A stretch of 64,000 nucleotides of DNA from assembly GCF_016428755.1 (NCBI RefSeq), contig NZ_JAELTI010000004.1, positions 1 to 64,000 of the forward strand. The letters are read 5' to 3'. The DNA is from Allobosea sp. ASV33 (lineage in GTDB: Bacteria > Pseudomonadota > Alphaproteobacteria > Rhizobiales > Beijerinckiaceae). Positions within the stretch are counted from its first letter, which is position 1; every line of letters begins with the position of its first letter. The notes beneath the pieces were generated by a model. It did not search any database. It was not told the origin of the DNA and was given only the letters and a program-made list of their open reading frames with translations. This document shows positions 1 to 8,147 of the stretch, piece after piece. The position numbers were made by a program, and so were the translations under genes.

Positions 1-189
1 GTCCGCGAAATCGTCTGGGTGCTCCAGAACGGGCGGGTGCTGCTGGAGCCGGCGGCGGCCTGCGTGGTGGCCGCGGCCGTGGCGCGCAAGGACAGCTTCA
101 GGCCCGACGAGCGGGTCTGCCTCGTGCTCTGCGGCTCGAATGTCGCGCTCGAGGATATCGAGGGCTGGCGCCAGAGCTTCGGCGCCTGA
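1..189 (+). CDS. C-terminal end of a PLP-dependent threonine/serine dehydratase-like enzyme (partial)
   Basis: The reading frame is open from the first base and stops with TGA at 187-189, giving the last 62 residues of a protein that begins outside the window. The segment has 'VLLEPAAACVVAA', then a charged stretch and 'VCLVLCGSNVALEDI'. This resembles the 'vEPsGAaalAAll...vvvlSGGNvd' end of fold-type II PLP enzymes such as threonine dehydratase and serine racemase. The catalytic lysine lies outside the window, so the substrate cannot be named. The family call rests on this C-terminal signature only. Confidence 0.6.
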   Translation, partial: VREIVWVLQNGRVLLEPAAACVVAAAVARKDSFRPDERVCLVLCGSNVALEDIEGWRQSFGA

Positions 190-219
190 ATCGCCCCGAA
201 CAGCATCCAGAAGCCGGCG

Positions 220-741
220 ATGAACGACCGACCGATCCCGACGCTGCAGACGCAGCGCCTCGTGCTGCGCCCCATGGTGGAGGCCGATTTTCCTGCCTAT
301 GCGGACTTCCTGGCCTCGCCGCGCGCGGCTGGGCTGGGCGGCCCGCTGTCGCAGCGGCAAGCCTGGGGCCTGTTCTGCCATGACATCGCCTGCTGGAGCC
401 TGTTCGGCCATGGCGCGCTGATGATCGACAGGCGCGCGGACGGCACCTGCGTCGGCCAGGTCGGCATCAGCCACGGCCCGCTCTTCCCGGAGAAGGAGCT
501 GGGCTGGCTGCTCTACGAGGGCCACGAAGGACAAGGCTACGCCGCCGAGGCAGCCTGCGCTTTGCGCGACTGGGCCATGCAGACACTCGGGCTGCGCGAG
601 CTGGTCAGTTATATCGCGCCGGACAATGCGGCTTCGATCGCCCTGGCCGAGCGGCTTGGTGCCGTCCGTGACCCGTTGGCCGACAGACCCGATCCGGACG
701 ACCTGGTCTATCGGCACAAGCTCGCGAACGCGCCCCGCTAA
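220..741 (+). CDS. GNAT family N-acetyltransferase (RimJ/RimL-like)
   Basis: The protein has 173 residues, the usual size of a single-domain GNAT enzyme, which moves an acetyl group from acetyl-CoA to an amine. The N-terminus has the RimJ/RimL-type opening 'LQTQRLVLRPM'. The acetyl-CoA-binding region reads 'EGHEGQGYAAEAACALRDWA', and a C-terminal 'NAASIALAERLGA' matches the conserved 'N.aSi.l.eklGf' helix. It starts 30 bases after the preceding gene on the same strand and may be co-transcribed with it. The acceptor (protein N-terminus, small amine or antibiotic) cannot be told from sequence. Confidence 0.85.
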   Translation: MNDRPIPTLQTQRLVLRPMVEADFPAYADFLASPRAAGLGGPLSQRQAWGLFCHDIACWSLFGHGALMIDRRADGTCVGQVGISHGPLFPEKELGWLLYEGHEGQGYAAEAACALRDWAMQTLGLRELVSYIAPDNAASIALAERLGAVRDPLADRPDPDDLVYRHKLANAPR

Positions 742-759
742 AGAGCGCGCCCGCCTTCG

Positions 760-1209
760 TCAATTGCCGTAGCGGGCAAGCCGGGCATAGCGGCTGCGCT
801 TGCTGGCCGAAGCGTAACGGCTGCGCTTGTGGCCGTACCAGGAGAGCTCGCGCTCGCCGATATCGGCATGCACCAGGCCGTTCGAGTAGGAACCGACGCC
901 GCCGACGCTGGCGAGCGCGCGGGCGGCAGCCGCTGCCTTGCGCGGCGAGGTCGCCATCGGCCGAAAATCGATCGCCTTGCCGCTGTAGTGCTGCGAGTGG
1001 CGGGCATGGCGGCCGCCGCAGGTCGAGGTGATCTGGATCGGGCCGATCTTCGCGACGAGTTCGGCGATCATCGCCTTCGTCTCGGGCTTGAGGCAGCCCA
1101 GGCCTTTGACCTGGGGCTGAAAGGAGATTTTTTCAGGCGTGACATCAGCGAGGGCGGCGGCAGGCAAGAAACCGCACAGTAACGCAAACAACGACAAGCG
1201 ACGCATCAT
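760..1209 (-). CDS. Exported M15-type (DUF882/YcbK-like) peptidase domain protein
   Basis: The 149-residue protein opens with a signal peptide ('MMRRLSLFALLCGFLPAAALA', likely cut after ALA), so it should act in the periplasm. The mature part carries a Peptidase_M15_3/DUF882-like core: 'STCGGRHARHSQHYSGKAID' supplies the His and Asp of the zinc motif, and 'GLVHADIGER' supplies the second His. The family cleaves or binds peptidoglycan stem peptides (D,D-carboxypeptidase fold). A basic, Tyr/Arg-rich tail follows residue 130. It lies tail to tail with the acetyltransferase gene. Enzymatic activity is inferred from the retained metal ligands. Confidence 0.75.
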   Translation of the reverse strand: MMRRLSLFALLCGFLPAAALADVTPEKISFQPQVKGLGCLKPETKAMIAELVAKIGPIQITSTCGGRHARHSQHYSGKAIDFRPMATSPRKAAAAARALASVGGVGSYSNGLVHADIGERELSWYGHKRSRYASASKRSRYARLARYGN

Positions 1210-1410
1210 CTACCAAACATGTAAGGGAAATTGGAAAGGATCAGGCCAGATAATCTCGATGGCCCGAGCGGATGCCGCCTCCGCTAATCGTGAAGCAAGG
1301 CCAAATCATGGCTGCGGTCTTTCCAGATTATTTCAGGCGCGTCATCCTGATCGCTCATGGCCCTTGGTCATGGCGCGATGATACAGGCGAGATTGGGTGG
1401 GGGAAACGCT

Positions 1411-1570
1411 GTCTTCCCGTGCGCGGTGCAGCGCGCAGCGGTGCGCCGCAGACACGGGACCGCGTAACGAGAAAGCGCCTCTCCTCGCGACTTCCGAGAA
1501 GGCGCTCTTTCCGGAGAGCGGTCCCGTGTCTGCGCAGCGGCATTCCATGCCGCAGCGCGCACGGGATGAC
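1411..1570. repeat. Repeat A copy 1 (long structured palindrome)
   Basis: An imperfect inverted repeat running from 'gtcttcccgtgcgcg' to 'cgcgcacgggatgac'. Internal arms 'cagacacgggaccgc' and 'gcggtcccgtgtctgcgc' let each half fold as well, so a cruciform or branched hairpin is possible. Its last 45 or so bases are repeated exactly at the end of copy 2, which points to local duplication. Confidence 0.75.
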
Positions 1571-1619
1571 CCGGTGGGTGGCAGGCGATCACGGAAACGG
1601 TGCGGAAGAAACCAGCACT

Positions 1620-1771
1620 GTCTTCCCGCGCGCGCTGCGGCATGGAATGCCCCTGCGCAGACGCGTGACGCGAAGGCGCCTATCCTCGCGGCCTCCGAGA
1701 AGGCGCCTTTTCCGGAGAACGGTCCCGTGTCTGCGCAGCGGCATTCCATGCCGCAGCGCGCACGGGATGAC
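1620..1771. repeat. Repeat A copy 2
   Basis: Same architecture as copy 1 and 49 bases away from it. The right half from 'ggtcccgtgtctgcgcagcg' onward is identical to copy 1. The left half differs, and a short piece before 'gcgtgacg' is missing relative to the other copies. Confidence 0.75.
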
Positions 1772-1909
1772 CCGGTGGAGAGCCCCGTCATTCCGCGAAG
1801 GCCCATCCCCTGCGCGCCACCGGCTTGGACAGGCGGGGTGCGGCTGGGCTAGCCTGCGCGACGGCACCCGCTTTCTGCGCGGTCGCCCCATACCATCTCA
1901 GAGGATACG

Positions 1910-3082
1910 ATGCCCAAGACCGACATCATCGCGGCGCTCACCCCCGAAATCACCGCGATCCGCCGCGACATCCATCGCCACCCCGAGCTGATGTACGACG
2001 TGCACCGGACCGCCGGCCTCGTCGCCGACAAGCTCCGGGAATGGGGCGTCGACGAAGTCGCCACCGGCGTGGGCCAGACCGGCGTGGTCGGCGTCATCAA
2101 GGGCAAGGGCCAGGATTCCGGTCGCGTCATCGCCATGCGCGCCGACATGGACGCGCTGCCGATCCACGAGGAGACCAATCTCCCGCACCGCTCGACCGTT
2201 CCCGGCAAGATGCATGCCTGCGGCCATGACGGCCATACCGCCATGCTGCTCGGCGCCGCCAAGTACCTGAGCGAGACCCGCGATTTCGACGGCACCGCCG
2301 TGCTGATCTTCCAGCCGGCCGAAGAGGGCGGCGCCGGCGCCAAGGCGATGATCGACGACGGGCTGATCACCCGCTTCGGCATCCAGGAAGTCTACGGCAT
2401 GCACAACAAGCCGGGCGTGCCCGTCGGCAAGTTCGAGATCCGCAAGGGTCCCGCGATGGCCGCGGCCGACCAGCTCCACATCAAGATCGAAGGCCTCGGG
2501 GGCCATGCGGCCGCGCCGCACCGCGTCAACGACCCGATCGTCGCCTCCTGCGCGCTGGTCTCGGCGCTGCAGACGGTTGCCTCGCGCAATGCCGATCCGC
2601 TCGACTCGATCGTCGTCTCGGTGACCGCGTTGAATGCCGGCGAGGCCTTCAACGTCATTCCGCAGACCGCGGAGATCAAGGGCTCGGTGCGCACGCTGAC
2701 GCCGGAGACCCGCGACCTCGCCGAGAAGCGCATCGCCGAGATCGTCGAGGGCGTGATGAAGGCCTTCGGCATGAAGTACCAGCTCAATTATCGCCGCGGC
2801 TATCCGGTGACCTTCAACCATGCCGGCCAGACCGATTTCGCCACCAGCGTTACGAAGGAGGCCTTCGGCTCGGACGCGATCAACACCGAGGTGCCGCCGA
2901 CCATGGGCTCGGAGGATTTCTCCTACATGCTGGAGGAGCGCCCCGGCGCCTTCATCAATATCGGCAACGGCGACTCGGCCGGCCTGCACAACCCGGCCTA
3001 CGAGTTCAACGATGCGGCGATCCCGGTGGGCGTGAACTACTGGGCGAGCCTCATCGAGATCGCGATGCCGCAGCGCGGCTGA
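1910..3082 (+). CDS. M20 family amidohydrolase (hippurate hydrolase/aminoacylase type)
   Basis: The 390-residue protein matches the usual length of the M20D group, cytoplasmic binuclear-metal enzymes that hydrolyse N-acyl amino acids or related amides. Visible motifs in order are 'DIHRHPEL' near residue 25, 'MRADMDALPI' near 80, the metal motif 'HACGHDGHTAMLL' near 105, 'FQPAEEGGAGA' with the catalytic Glu near 137, 'GHAAAPH' near 195, and 'MGSEDFSYM' near 337. All expected metal and catalytic residues are present. The FAD oxidoreductase starts 11 bases downstream, so the two probably form an operon. The acyl substrate is unknown. Confidence 0.9.
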   Translation: MPKTDIIAALTPEITAIRRDIHRHPELMYDVHRTAGLVADKLREWGVDEVATGVGQTGVVGVIKGKGQDSGRVIAMRADMDALPIHEETNLPHRSTVPGKMHACGHDGHTAMLLGAAKYLSETRDFDGTAVLIFQPAEEGGAGAKAMIDDGLITRFGIQEVYGMHNKPGVPVGKFEIRKGPAMAAADQLHIKIEGLGGHAAAPHRVNDPIVASCALVSALQTVASRNADPLDSIVVSVTALNAGEAFNVIPQTAEIKGSVRTLTPETRDLAEKRIAEIVEGVMKAFGMKYQLNYRRGYPVTFNHAGQTDFATSVTKEAFGSDAINTEVPPTMGSEDFSYMLEERPGAFINIGNGDSAGLHNPAYEFNDAAIPVGVNYWASLIEIAMPQRG

Positions 3083-3093
3083 CGGCACGGGCG

Positions 3094-4200
3094 ATGAGCG
3101 ACATCGATTGTCTGGTGATCGGGGCCGGCGTCGTCGGCCTCGCGGTTGCCCGCGAATTGGCGCTGGCCGGACGCGAGGTCGTCATCACCGAGGCTGCCGA
3201 GGGCATCGGCACCCAGACCTCGGCCCGCAATTCCGAGGTCATCCATGCCGGGATCTATTATCCGCCCGGCTCGCTGAAGGCCCGCGTCTGCGTCGCGGGC
3301 CGTGAGCTACTCTACCGCTACCTTGGGGAGCGCGGCTTGCCGCACAAGGCCTGCGGCAAGCTGATCGTCGCCACCTCCGAAGCCCAGAAGCCGGCGCTTG
3401 AGACGATCATGGCCCGCGCCAAGGCCTCGGGCGTAGACACGCTCCGCTGGCTCTCCGGCGCCGAGGCCAAGGCGATGGAGCCGGAAGTGCGCTGCGAGAT
3501 CGCGCTGCTCTCGCCCGAGACCGGCGTGGTCGACAGCCATGCGCTGATGCTGTCGCTGCTCGGCGAATGCGAGGCGGCCGGCGGCTCGCTTGCCTTGAAC
3601 ACGCCGATCACCGGCTGGCGGCGCGAGGCGGATGGCTTCAGCGTCGAATTCGGCGGCGACGATCCGGCGACCTACAGCGTGCGGACCGTGGTCAATTCAG
3701 CCGGCCACGGTGCGCCGAAGCTGCTCGGCCTGCTCGACGGTTTTCCGGCTGAGCATGTGCCGGTGCAGCATTATGCCAAGGGCAATTATTTCGCGCTGAC
3801 CGGCAAGCAGCCGTTCAGCCATCTGGTCTACCCGGTGCCGGAAGCGGCAGGTCTCGGCATCCACGCCACGATCGACATGGGCGGGCGGGTGAAGTTCGGG
3901 CCTGATGTCGAATGGGTCGAGCATGACCAGGATCTGGTGGTCGACCCTTCGCGGGCGGAGAAGTTCTACGCGGCGATCCGGACCTACTGGCCGGGGCTGG
4001 CGGATGGAGCTTTGGTCGCGGATTACGCCGGCATCCGGCCGAAGCTGCACGGGCCGACCGAACCGATGCCGGATTTCCGCATCGACGGACCTGAGGTGCA
4101 TGGCGTGGCGGAACTGGTCAACCTGCTCGGCATCGAGAGCCCGGGGCTGACCAGTTCGCTGGCGATCGCCGAGATGGTGCGCGAAAAACTCGCGGCGTGA
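3094..4200 (+). CDS. FAD-dependent oxidoreductase, L-2-hydroxyglutarate dehydrogenase-like
   Basis: The 368-residue protein belongs to the DAO superfamily. The N-terminal Rossmann FAD motif is 'VIGAGVVGLAVARELA', followed by 'ARNSEVIHAGIYYPPGSLKA', a strong signature of the L-2-hydroxyglutarate oxidase (LhgO) group. The C-terminal part has 'YAGIRPKL' and 'GIESPGLTSSLAIA', where the FAD dinucleotide fold closes. Known relatives oxidise 2-hydroxy acids and pass electrons to the quinone pool. It is somewhat shorter than LhgO proper, so the exact substrate is left open. It follows the M20 hydrolase by 11 bases, which suggests the two act on one substrate in sequence. Confidence 0.8.
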   Translation: MSDIDCLVIGAGVVGLAVARELALAGREVVITEAAEGIGTQTSARNSEVIHAGIYYPPGSLKARVCVAGRELLYRYLGERGLPHKACGKLIVATSEAQKPALETIMARAKASGVDTLRWLSGAEAKAMEPEVRCEIALLSPETGVVDSHALMLSLLGECEAAGGSLALNTPITGWRREADGFSVEFGGDDPATYSVRTVVNSAGHGAPKLLGLLDGFPAEHVPVQHYAKGNYFALTGKQPFSHLVYPVPEAAGLGIHATIDMGGRVKFGPDVEWVEHDQDLVVDPSRAEKFYAAIRTYWPGLADGALVADYAGIRPKLHGPTEPMPDFRIDGPEVHGVAELVNLLGIESPGLTSSLAIAEMVREKLAA

Positions 4201-4205
4201 AGGGT

Positions 4206-4338
4206 GTCTTCCCGCACGCGCTGCTGCACGCAGTGCTGCTGCGCAGATGCGGGATCGGCCTCAGGAAAAGGCGCCCTCTCGTCATACGGTCCCGTGTCTG
4301 CGCAGCAGCACTGCGTGCAGCAGCGCGCACGGGGTGAC
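4206..4338. repeat. Repeat A copy 3
   Basis: A palindrome starting 'gtcttcccgcacgcgctgct' and ending 'agcgcgcacggggtgac', with inner arms 'gcgcagatgcgggatc' and 'cggtcccgtgtctgcgc'. It fills the space between two convergent genes (the FAD oxidoreductase and eda) and could act as a transcription-ending structure for both. Confidence 0.75.
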
Positions 4339-4350
4339 AACCGCGAGTGA

Positions 4351-4995
4351 TTACCCCCGCGCCTTCACGAACGCTTCCTTCGCTTCACGCGCCAGCGTCT
4401 CGATCCGCTTCCAATCGCCGGCAGCGATCGCATCGGCGGGGACCAGCCAGGAGCCCCCGACGCAGATGACCTGAGGCAGGGCGAGATAATCGCCGAGGTT
4501 CTTCAAGCCGACGCCGCCGGTGGGACAGAAGGTCATCTGCGGGAACGGGCCGGAAAGCGCCTTCAGGGCCGGCGGGCCGCCGGCCTGCTCGGCCGGGAAG
4601 AACTTCGCGGTCGTGCGGCCGGCCGCGACGGCGCGCATGCAGTCGGAGGCGGTCGCGACGCCCGGCAGCCAGGGCAGGCCAGCCTTGCGCAGGGCTTCAT
4701 CGACGCTCTCGCTGAAGCCGGGGCTGACCACGGCCTGCGCGCCGGCATCCTTGACCTGCTGGGCCTGGGCGGGTGTGACCACCGTACCAGCCACGGCAAG
4801 TGCCTTCGGCACCGATTTCGCGATGGCCGCGAGGGCTTCCATCGCAGCGGGACGGCGCAGCGTGACCTCGACGACATCGATGCCGCCGGCGACCAGCGCA
4901 TGGGCGAGATCGACGGCGCGCGAGGCGTCCTCGATCACCACGACGGGGATCACGCCGCAGCTCTTCAACCGGGCAATCGCGGCAGTCTCGTCCAT
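4351..4995 (-). CDS. eda: 2-dehydro-3-deoxy-6-phosphogluconate (KDPG) aldolase
   Basis: KDPG aldolase splits KDPG into pyruvate and glyceraldehyde 3-phosphate, the last step of the Entner-Doudoroff pathway. The 214-residue protein has the class I aldolase motifs: 'VVEVTLR' with the catalytic Glu, 'VSPGFSE', 'WLPGVATASD', the Schiff-base lysine in 'AKFFPAEQAGG', and 'FCPTGGV'. The ATG at 4995 is preferred over an upstream TTG at 5010, because AAAGA lies at a suitable distance from the ATG while nothing resembling a ribosome site precedes the TTG. It is the last gene of zwf-pgl-eda and starts 39 bases after pgl. Confidence 0.93.
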   Translation of the reverse strand: MDETAAIARLKSCGVIPVVVIEDASRAVDLAHALVAGGIDVVEVTLRRPAAMEALAAIAKSVPKALAVAGTVVTPAQAQQVKDAGAQAVVSPGFSESVDEALRKAGLPWLPGVATASDCMRAVAAGRTTAKFFPAEQAGGPPALKALSGPFPQMTFCPTGGVGLKNLGDYLALPQVICVGGSWLVPADAIAAGDWKRIETLAREAKEAFVKARG

Positions 4996-5034
4996 GGCCT
5001 CGTCTTTCAATCGATTTGAACTGGAAACCGGGCT

Positions 5035-5721
5035 CTACTCCTTCGCCCAGTAGACGTCGAGCCCTCGCGCACTACCGAGCAGAAGATCGACCGGCAGCGG
5101 CTTCTGCTCGCGCTCGGGGGCGGCCTTCAGCACGGCTTCCTTGGCGGCGCCGGAGACGAGCAGGCTCGCCCAGCCCGCGCCGAGCAGGCGAGCCGGCGAG
5201 AGCGACAAGCGCGGCGGCAGGCCCGGCGGGCGCGCGACGACGATGCCGCTGTCCGGCACCGCGTTGAAGGCGGCTTCGGCACCGGGAAAGAGCGAGGCGA
5301 TATGCCCGTCCGCGCCCATGCCGCTGACGAGCAAGTCGATCTCGGGCAGCTCGGCCAGCTTCGCGCCAAGCACGGCGGCGGCAGCCTCAATGTCGCTGCC
5401 ATGATCGTGGAAGGACAGGAACGCGGCGCGCCCTGCGGCCAGCGGGGCAAATTGCGCGCGGATCATGCGCTCGTTCGAGGCTGCGTCATCGGCCGCGACG
5501 AAGCGCTCGTCGGTCGGCAGCAGCGTGACCTGCTCCCAGGCCAGGTCATGCTCGCCGAGCGCGGCGAGGAAGCCGGCCGGGGTCGTGCCACCGGGCACGG
5601 CGAGAAGCGCCCTGCCCTGCCCGTCGAGCAACGTTTTCAAGCGGATCGCGACGGCCTCTGCCAGTGCCTCCGAGGCATCGGCCAGCGTGGCGAAGCGGTG
5701 CCAGGCGAGCGGGCCGGCCAT
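5035..5721 (-). CDS. pgl: 6-phosphogluconolactonase
   Basis: The enzyme hydrolyses 6-phosphogluconolactone to 6-phosphogluconate, directly after Zwf. The 228-residue protein shows the family features 'LAVPGGTTP' near residue 43, 'LLPTDERFV' near 67, 'SNERMIR' and 'LVSGMGADGHIASLFPGA', with the catalytic His in the last motif. Its ATG shares a base with the zwf stop (TGATG at 5721), so the two genes are translationally coupled. Confidence 0.93.
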   Translation of the reverse strand: MAGPLAWHRFATLADASEALAEAVAIRLKTLLDGQGRALLAVPGGTTPAGFLAALGEHDLAWEQVTLLPTDERFVAADDAASNERMIRAQFAPLAAGRAAFLSFHDHGSDIEAAAAVLGAKLAELPEIDLLVSGMGADGHIASLFPGAEAAFNAVPDSGIVVARPPGLPPRLSLSPARLLGAGWASLLVSGAAKEAVLKAAPEREQKPLPVDLLLGSARGLDVYWAKE

Positions 5722-7223
5722 CAGACCAGATCCGGATCGGCCCAGGAACGGCCGTCACGCTCGATCAAGCCGATCGCCTGCGACGGGCCCCAGGAGCCGG
5801 CGGCATAGCGATGCGGATGCGGATAATAGTCCTGCCAGCCGGCGATGATCGGATCGACCCAGGTCCAGGCCTGCTCGACCTCGTCGCGATGCATGAACAG
5901 CGTCTGGTCGCCGCGGATCACGTCGGTCAGCAGGCGCTCATAGGCGTCCGGCGTGCGCTCGTCGAAGGCGGTGGAATAACGCAGGTCAAGCTGGCGCGGC
6001 ACGATCTTGAGCCGGCCGGAGCCCGGCACCTTCATCATCAACTGGAGTTGCACGCCGTCGTTCGGCTGCAGGCGGATGAAGAGGCGGTTGGCGTCGAGCC
6101 GGTCTCCGCCGCCATTGCCGAAGATCGAATGCGGCACCGGCTTGAAGGTGACGGCGATCTCGGAATAGCGCTGCGCCATGCGTTTTCCCGTGCGCAGGTA
6201 GATCGGCACGCCGGCCCAGCGCCAGTTGTCGACCTCGCAACGGATTGCGACGAAGGTCTCGGTGTTCGAGGCATGGCCGAGTTCATCGGCGTAGCCCTTG
6301 ACGCGCTGGCCGTCGATCTGGCCGGGTCCGTACTGCCCGCGCACGGTATAGCGCTGGACATCCGGCCCGACGATCGGGCGCAGCGCCTTCAAGACCTTGA
6401 TCTTCTCATCGCGGACGGCGCCTGCCTCCAGCATGTTCGGCGGCTCGATGGCGAAGAGGGTCAAGAGCTGCATGAGATGGTTCTGGACCATGTCGCGCAT
6501 ATGCCCGGACTTGTCGTAATAGCCGGCACGCTGCTCCAGGCCGACCGTCTCGGCCACGGTGATCTGGACATGATCGATGTCTCGGCTCGACCATGTCCGC
6601 TCGAACAGCGTGTTGGCGAAGCGCAGGACGAGCAGGTTCTGCACCGTCTCCTTGCCGAGATAATGATCGATCCGGTAGGTGCGGCTTTCCGGCAGGATGC
6701 GCGCGACGGCATCGTTGATCGCCCGGGCCGAAGCGAGATCGCGCCCGAGCGGCTTCTCCAGAATGACGCGCGAGGTCGGCGTCAGGATATCGGCCTTGGC
6801 GAGGTTCTCGCAGATCGGGATGAAGAGGTCGGGTGGCGTCGAGAGATAGAAGGAGCGGACGCGGTCGCTCTCGCCAAGCGCCTTCTTCAGGGTCTTGTAG
6901 GTCTCGGGCTTCAGTGCATCGAGCAGCACCATGGTCAGCCTGCGCAGGAAAGGCTCGACCTGATCCTTCGGGATGCCCTCCTCGTCGAGGCGCTTGGCGA
7001 TCTGCTTCGGCAGCCCTTCGACATCCTCCTCCTTGCGGACGATGGCGAGGATGCGGCTCTCGCCGGGCAGGACGCCCTCGCGGTTGCGCTGGGCCAGCGC
7101 CGGGAAGAGCTTGCGCAGGGCGAGATCGCCGCCCGCGCCGAAGATCACGAGATCGAAGGGCGGGACCGGCGTCCGCTCGGGAATAGTCTCGGGCCGAAGC
7201 ACGTTGTCCACGATGGCGTCCAT
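5721..7223 (-). CDS. zwf: Glucose-6-phosphate 1-dehydrogenase
   Basis: Zwf oxidises glucose 6-phosphate to 6-phosphogluconolactone with NAD(P)+, entering the Entner-Doudoroff and pentose phosphate routes. The 500-residue protein has the N-terminal coenzyme motif 'VIFGAGGDLALRKLFPAL', the conserved active-site block 'RIDHYLGKETVQNLLVLRFA', and 'EKPLGRDLASA'. The start chosen at 7223 (MDAIVDN) has AGGA four bases upstream. An in-frame extension to 7292 adds 23 low-complexity residues with no support. It is the first gene of the zwf-pgl-eda operon; edd is not in this window. Confidence 0.94.
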   Translation of the reverse strand: MDAIVDNVLRPETIPERTPVPPFDLVIFGAGGDLALRKLFPALAQRNREGVLPGESRILAIVRKEEDVEGLPKQIAKRLDEEGIPKDQVEPFLRRLTMVLLDALKPETYKTLKKALGESDRVRSFYLSTPPDLFIPICENLAKADILTPTSRVILEKPLGRDLASARAINDAVARILPESRTYRIDHYLGKETVQNLLVLRFANTLFERTWSSRDIDHVQITVAETVGLEQRAGYYDKSGHMRDMVQNHLMQLLTLFAIEPPNMLEAGAVRDEKIKVLKALRPIVGPDVQRYTVRGQYGPGQIDGQRVKGYADELGHASNTETFVAIRCEVDNWRWAGVPIYLRTGKRMAQRYSEIAVTFKPVPHSIFGNGGGDRLDANRLFIRLQPNDGVQLQLMMKVPGSGRLKIVPRQLDLRYSTAFDERTPDAYERLLTDVIRGDQTLFMHRDEVEQAWTWVDPIIAGWQDYYPHPHRYAAGSWGPSQAIGLIERDGRSWADPDLV

Positions 7224-7394
7224 AGGTCCTGTAACTCCGTCAGGCGGTGCCGGTTCGCTGGACCGGCGCGAAACCTCGCCAGCCGGTCGCAATCCGAACC
7301 GGACACGAAGCAGCTAGCGCAAGGCTGCGACCAGAGTGAGACGGATTTGCCGCGCTGCAAAGAGGGGGCGGCGCAGGGCCGCTGCCCTCATTGA

Positions 7395-8147
7395 TCAGCC
7401 CGCGCGCCGGAAGCCCGCGCTCGCGGTCAGCAATTGCTGGGCATAGGCCGTCTGCGGCTGGCGGGCGGCCAGCGTCTCGACCGTCATTTCCTCGACGGCG
7501 CGGCCGAACTGCATGACCAGCAGGCGCTCGCACATGTGCCCGACGACCGCGAGATCGTGGCTGACGAGGATATAGGTCAGCTTGCGCTCCTGCCGGAGCG
7601 CCGCGAGCAGGTTCAGCACCTCCGCCTGGATCGAGACGTCGAGCGCCGAGGTCGGCTCGTCCAGCAGCAGGATCGAGGGTTCGAGCACGAGAGCACGCGC
7701 GATCGCGACGCGCTGGCGCTGGCCGCCGGAGAGCTGGTGCGGATAGCGGAAGCGGAAGGAGGCCGGCAGGCCGACATCGGAAAGCGCCTTGCCGATCCGG
7801 GCCTCGGCGTCGCCGATGCCGTGGATGGCGAGCGGTTCGGCCAGCGTGTCGTCGACCGTCTTCTTGGGATGCAGCGAGCCATAGGGGTCCTGGAAGACCA
7901 TCTGGACATTGCGATAGAAGGCCTTGTCGCGGACCTTGGGCTGCACCGCGCCCTCGATCGCGACATTGCCGCTCCATTCCCGGTTGAGGCCGGAGAGCAC
8001 GCGCAGAACGGTCGACTTGCCCGAGCCGGACTCGCCGACGAGGCCGTAGCTCTCGCCCTTGCGGACATCGAAGGAGAGGTCCTTCACGACATGGGAATCG
8101 CCGAAGGAGACGTTGAGCTTGTCGACGGAGATCGCTGCGTTCGTCAT
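7395..8147 (-). CDS. Oligopeptide ABC transporter ATPase (DppF/OppF type)
   Basis: The 250-residue cytoplasmic ATPase energises the transporter encoded upstream. It has Walker A 'GESGSGKST' near residue 38, signature 'LSGGQRQRVAIARA', Walker B 'ILLLDEPTSALD' and the switch His in 'ILVSHD'. Its ATG at 8147 overlaps the TGA of the preceding ATPase gene (ATGA), which decides the start over a GTG at 8156. It is the last gene of a five-gene minus-strand operon: binding protein, two permeases, two ATPases. Substrate class (peptides or opines) is inferred from the family. Confidence 0.9.
   Translation of the reverse strand: MTNAAISVDKLNVSFGDSHVVKDLSFDVRKGESYGLVGESGSGKSTVLRVLSGLNREWSGNVAIEGAVQPKVRDKAFYRNVQMVFQDPYGSLHPKKTVDDTLAEPLAIHGIGDAEARIGKALSDVGLPASFRFRYPHQLSGGQRQRVAIARALVLEPSILLLDEPTSALDVSIQAEVLNLLAALRQERKLTYILVSHDLAVVGHMCERLLVMQFGRAVEEMTVETLAARQPQTAYAQQLLTASAGFRRAG

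Larger units (their letters stand above)
1210..1909. other. Gene-free 700-bp gap with two tandem palindromic repeats
   Basis: No credible gene was found. Open frames here run through repeat sequence in several frames on both strands and resemble no family. Two copies of the long palindromic repeat (repeat A, listed separately) occupy 1411-1570 and 1620-1771. The rest should hold the promoter of the peptidase gene on the left and of the M20 hydrolase on the right. No promoter could be assigned with confidence. Confidence 0.6.

Noticed and set aside
1272-1991. Several overlapping frames in the 1.2-1.9 kb gap
   Set aside because: They read through the two repeat A copies in different frames and have no ribosome sites or family similarity.
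5664-7394. Long open frame of 576 codons on the plus strand opposite zwf and pgl
   Set aside because: It is antisense to well-recognised genes, and open antisense frames are common in high-GC DNA. Its translation resembles no family.
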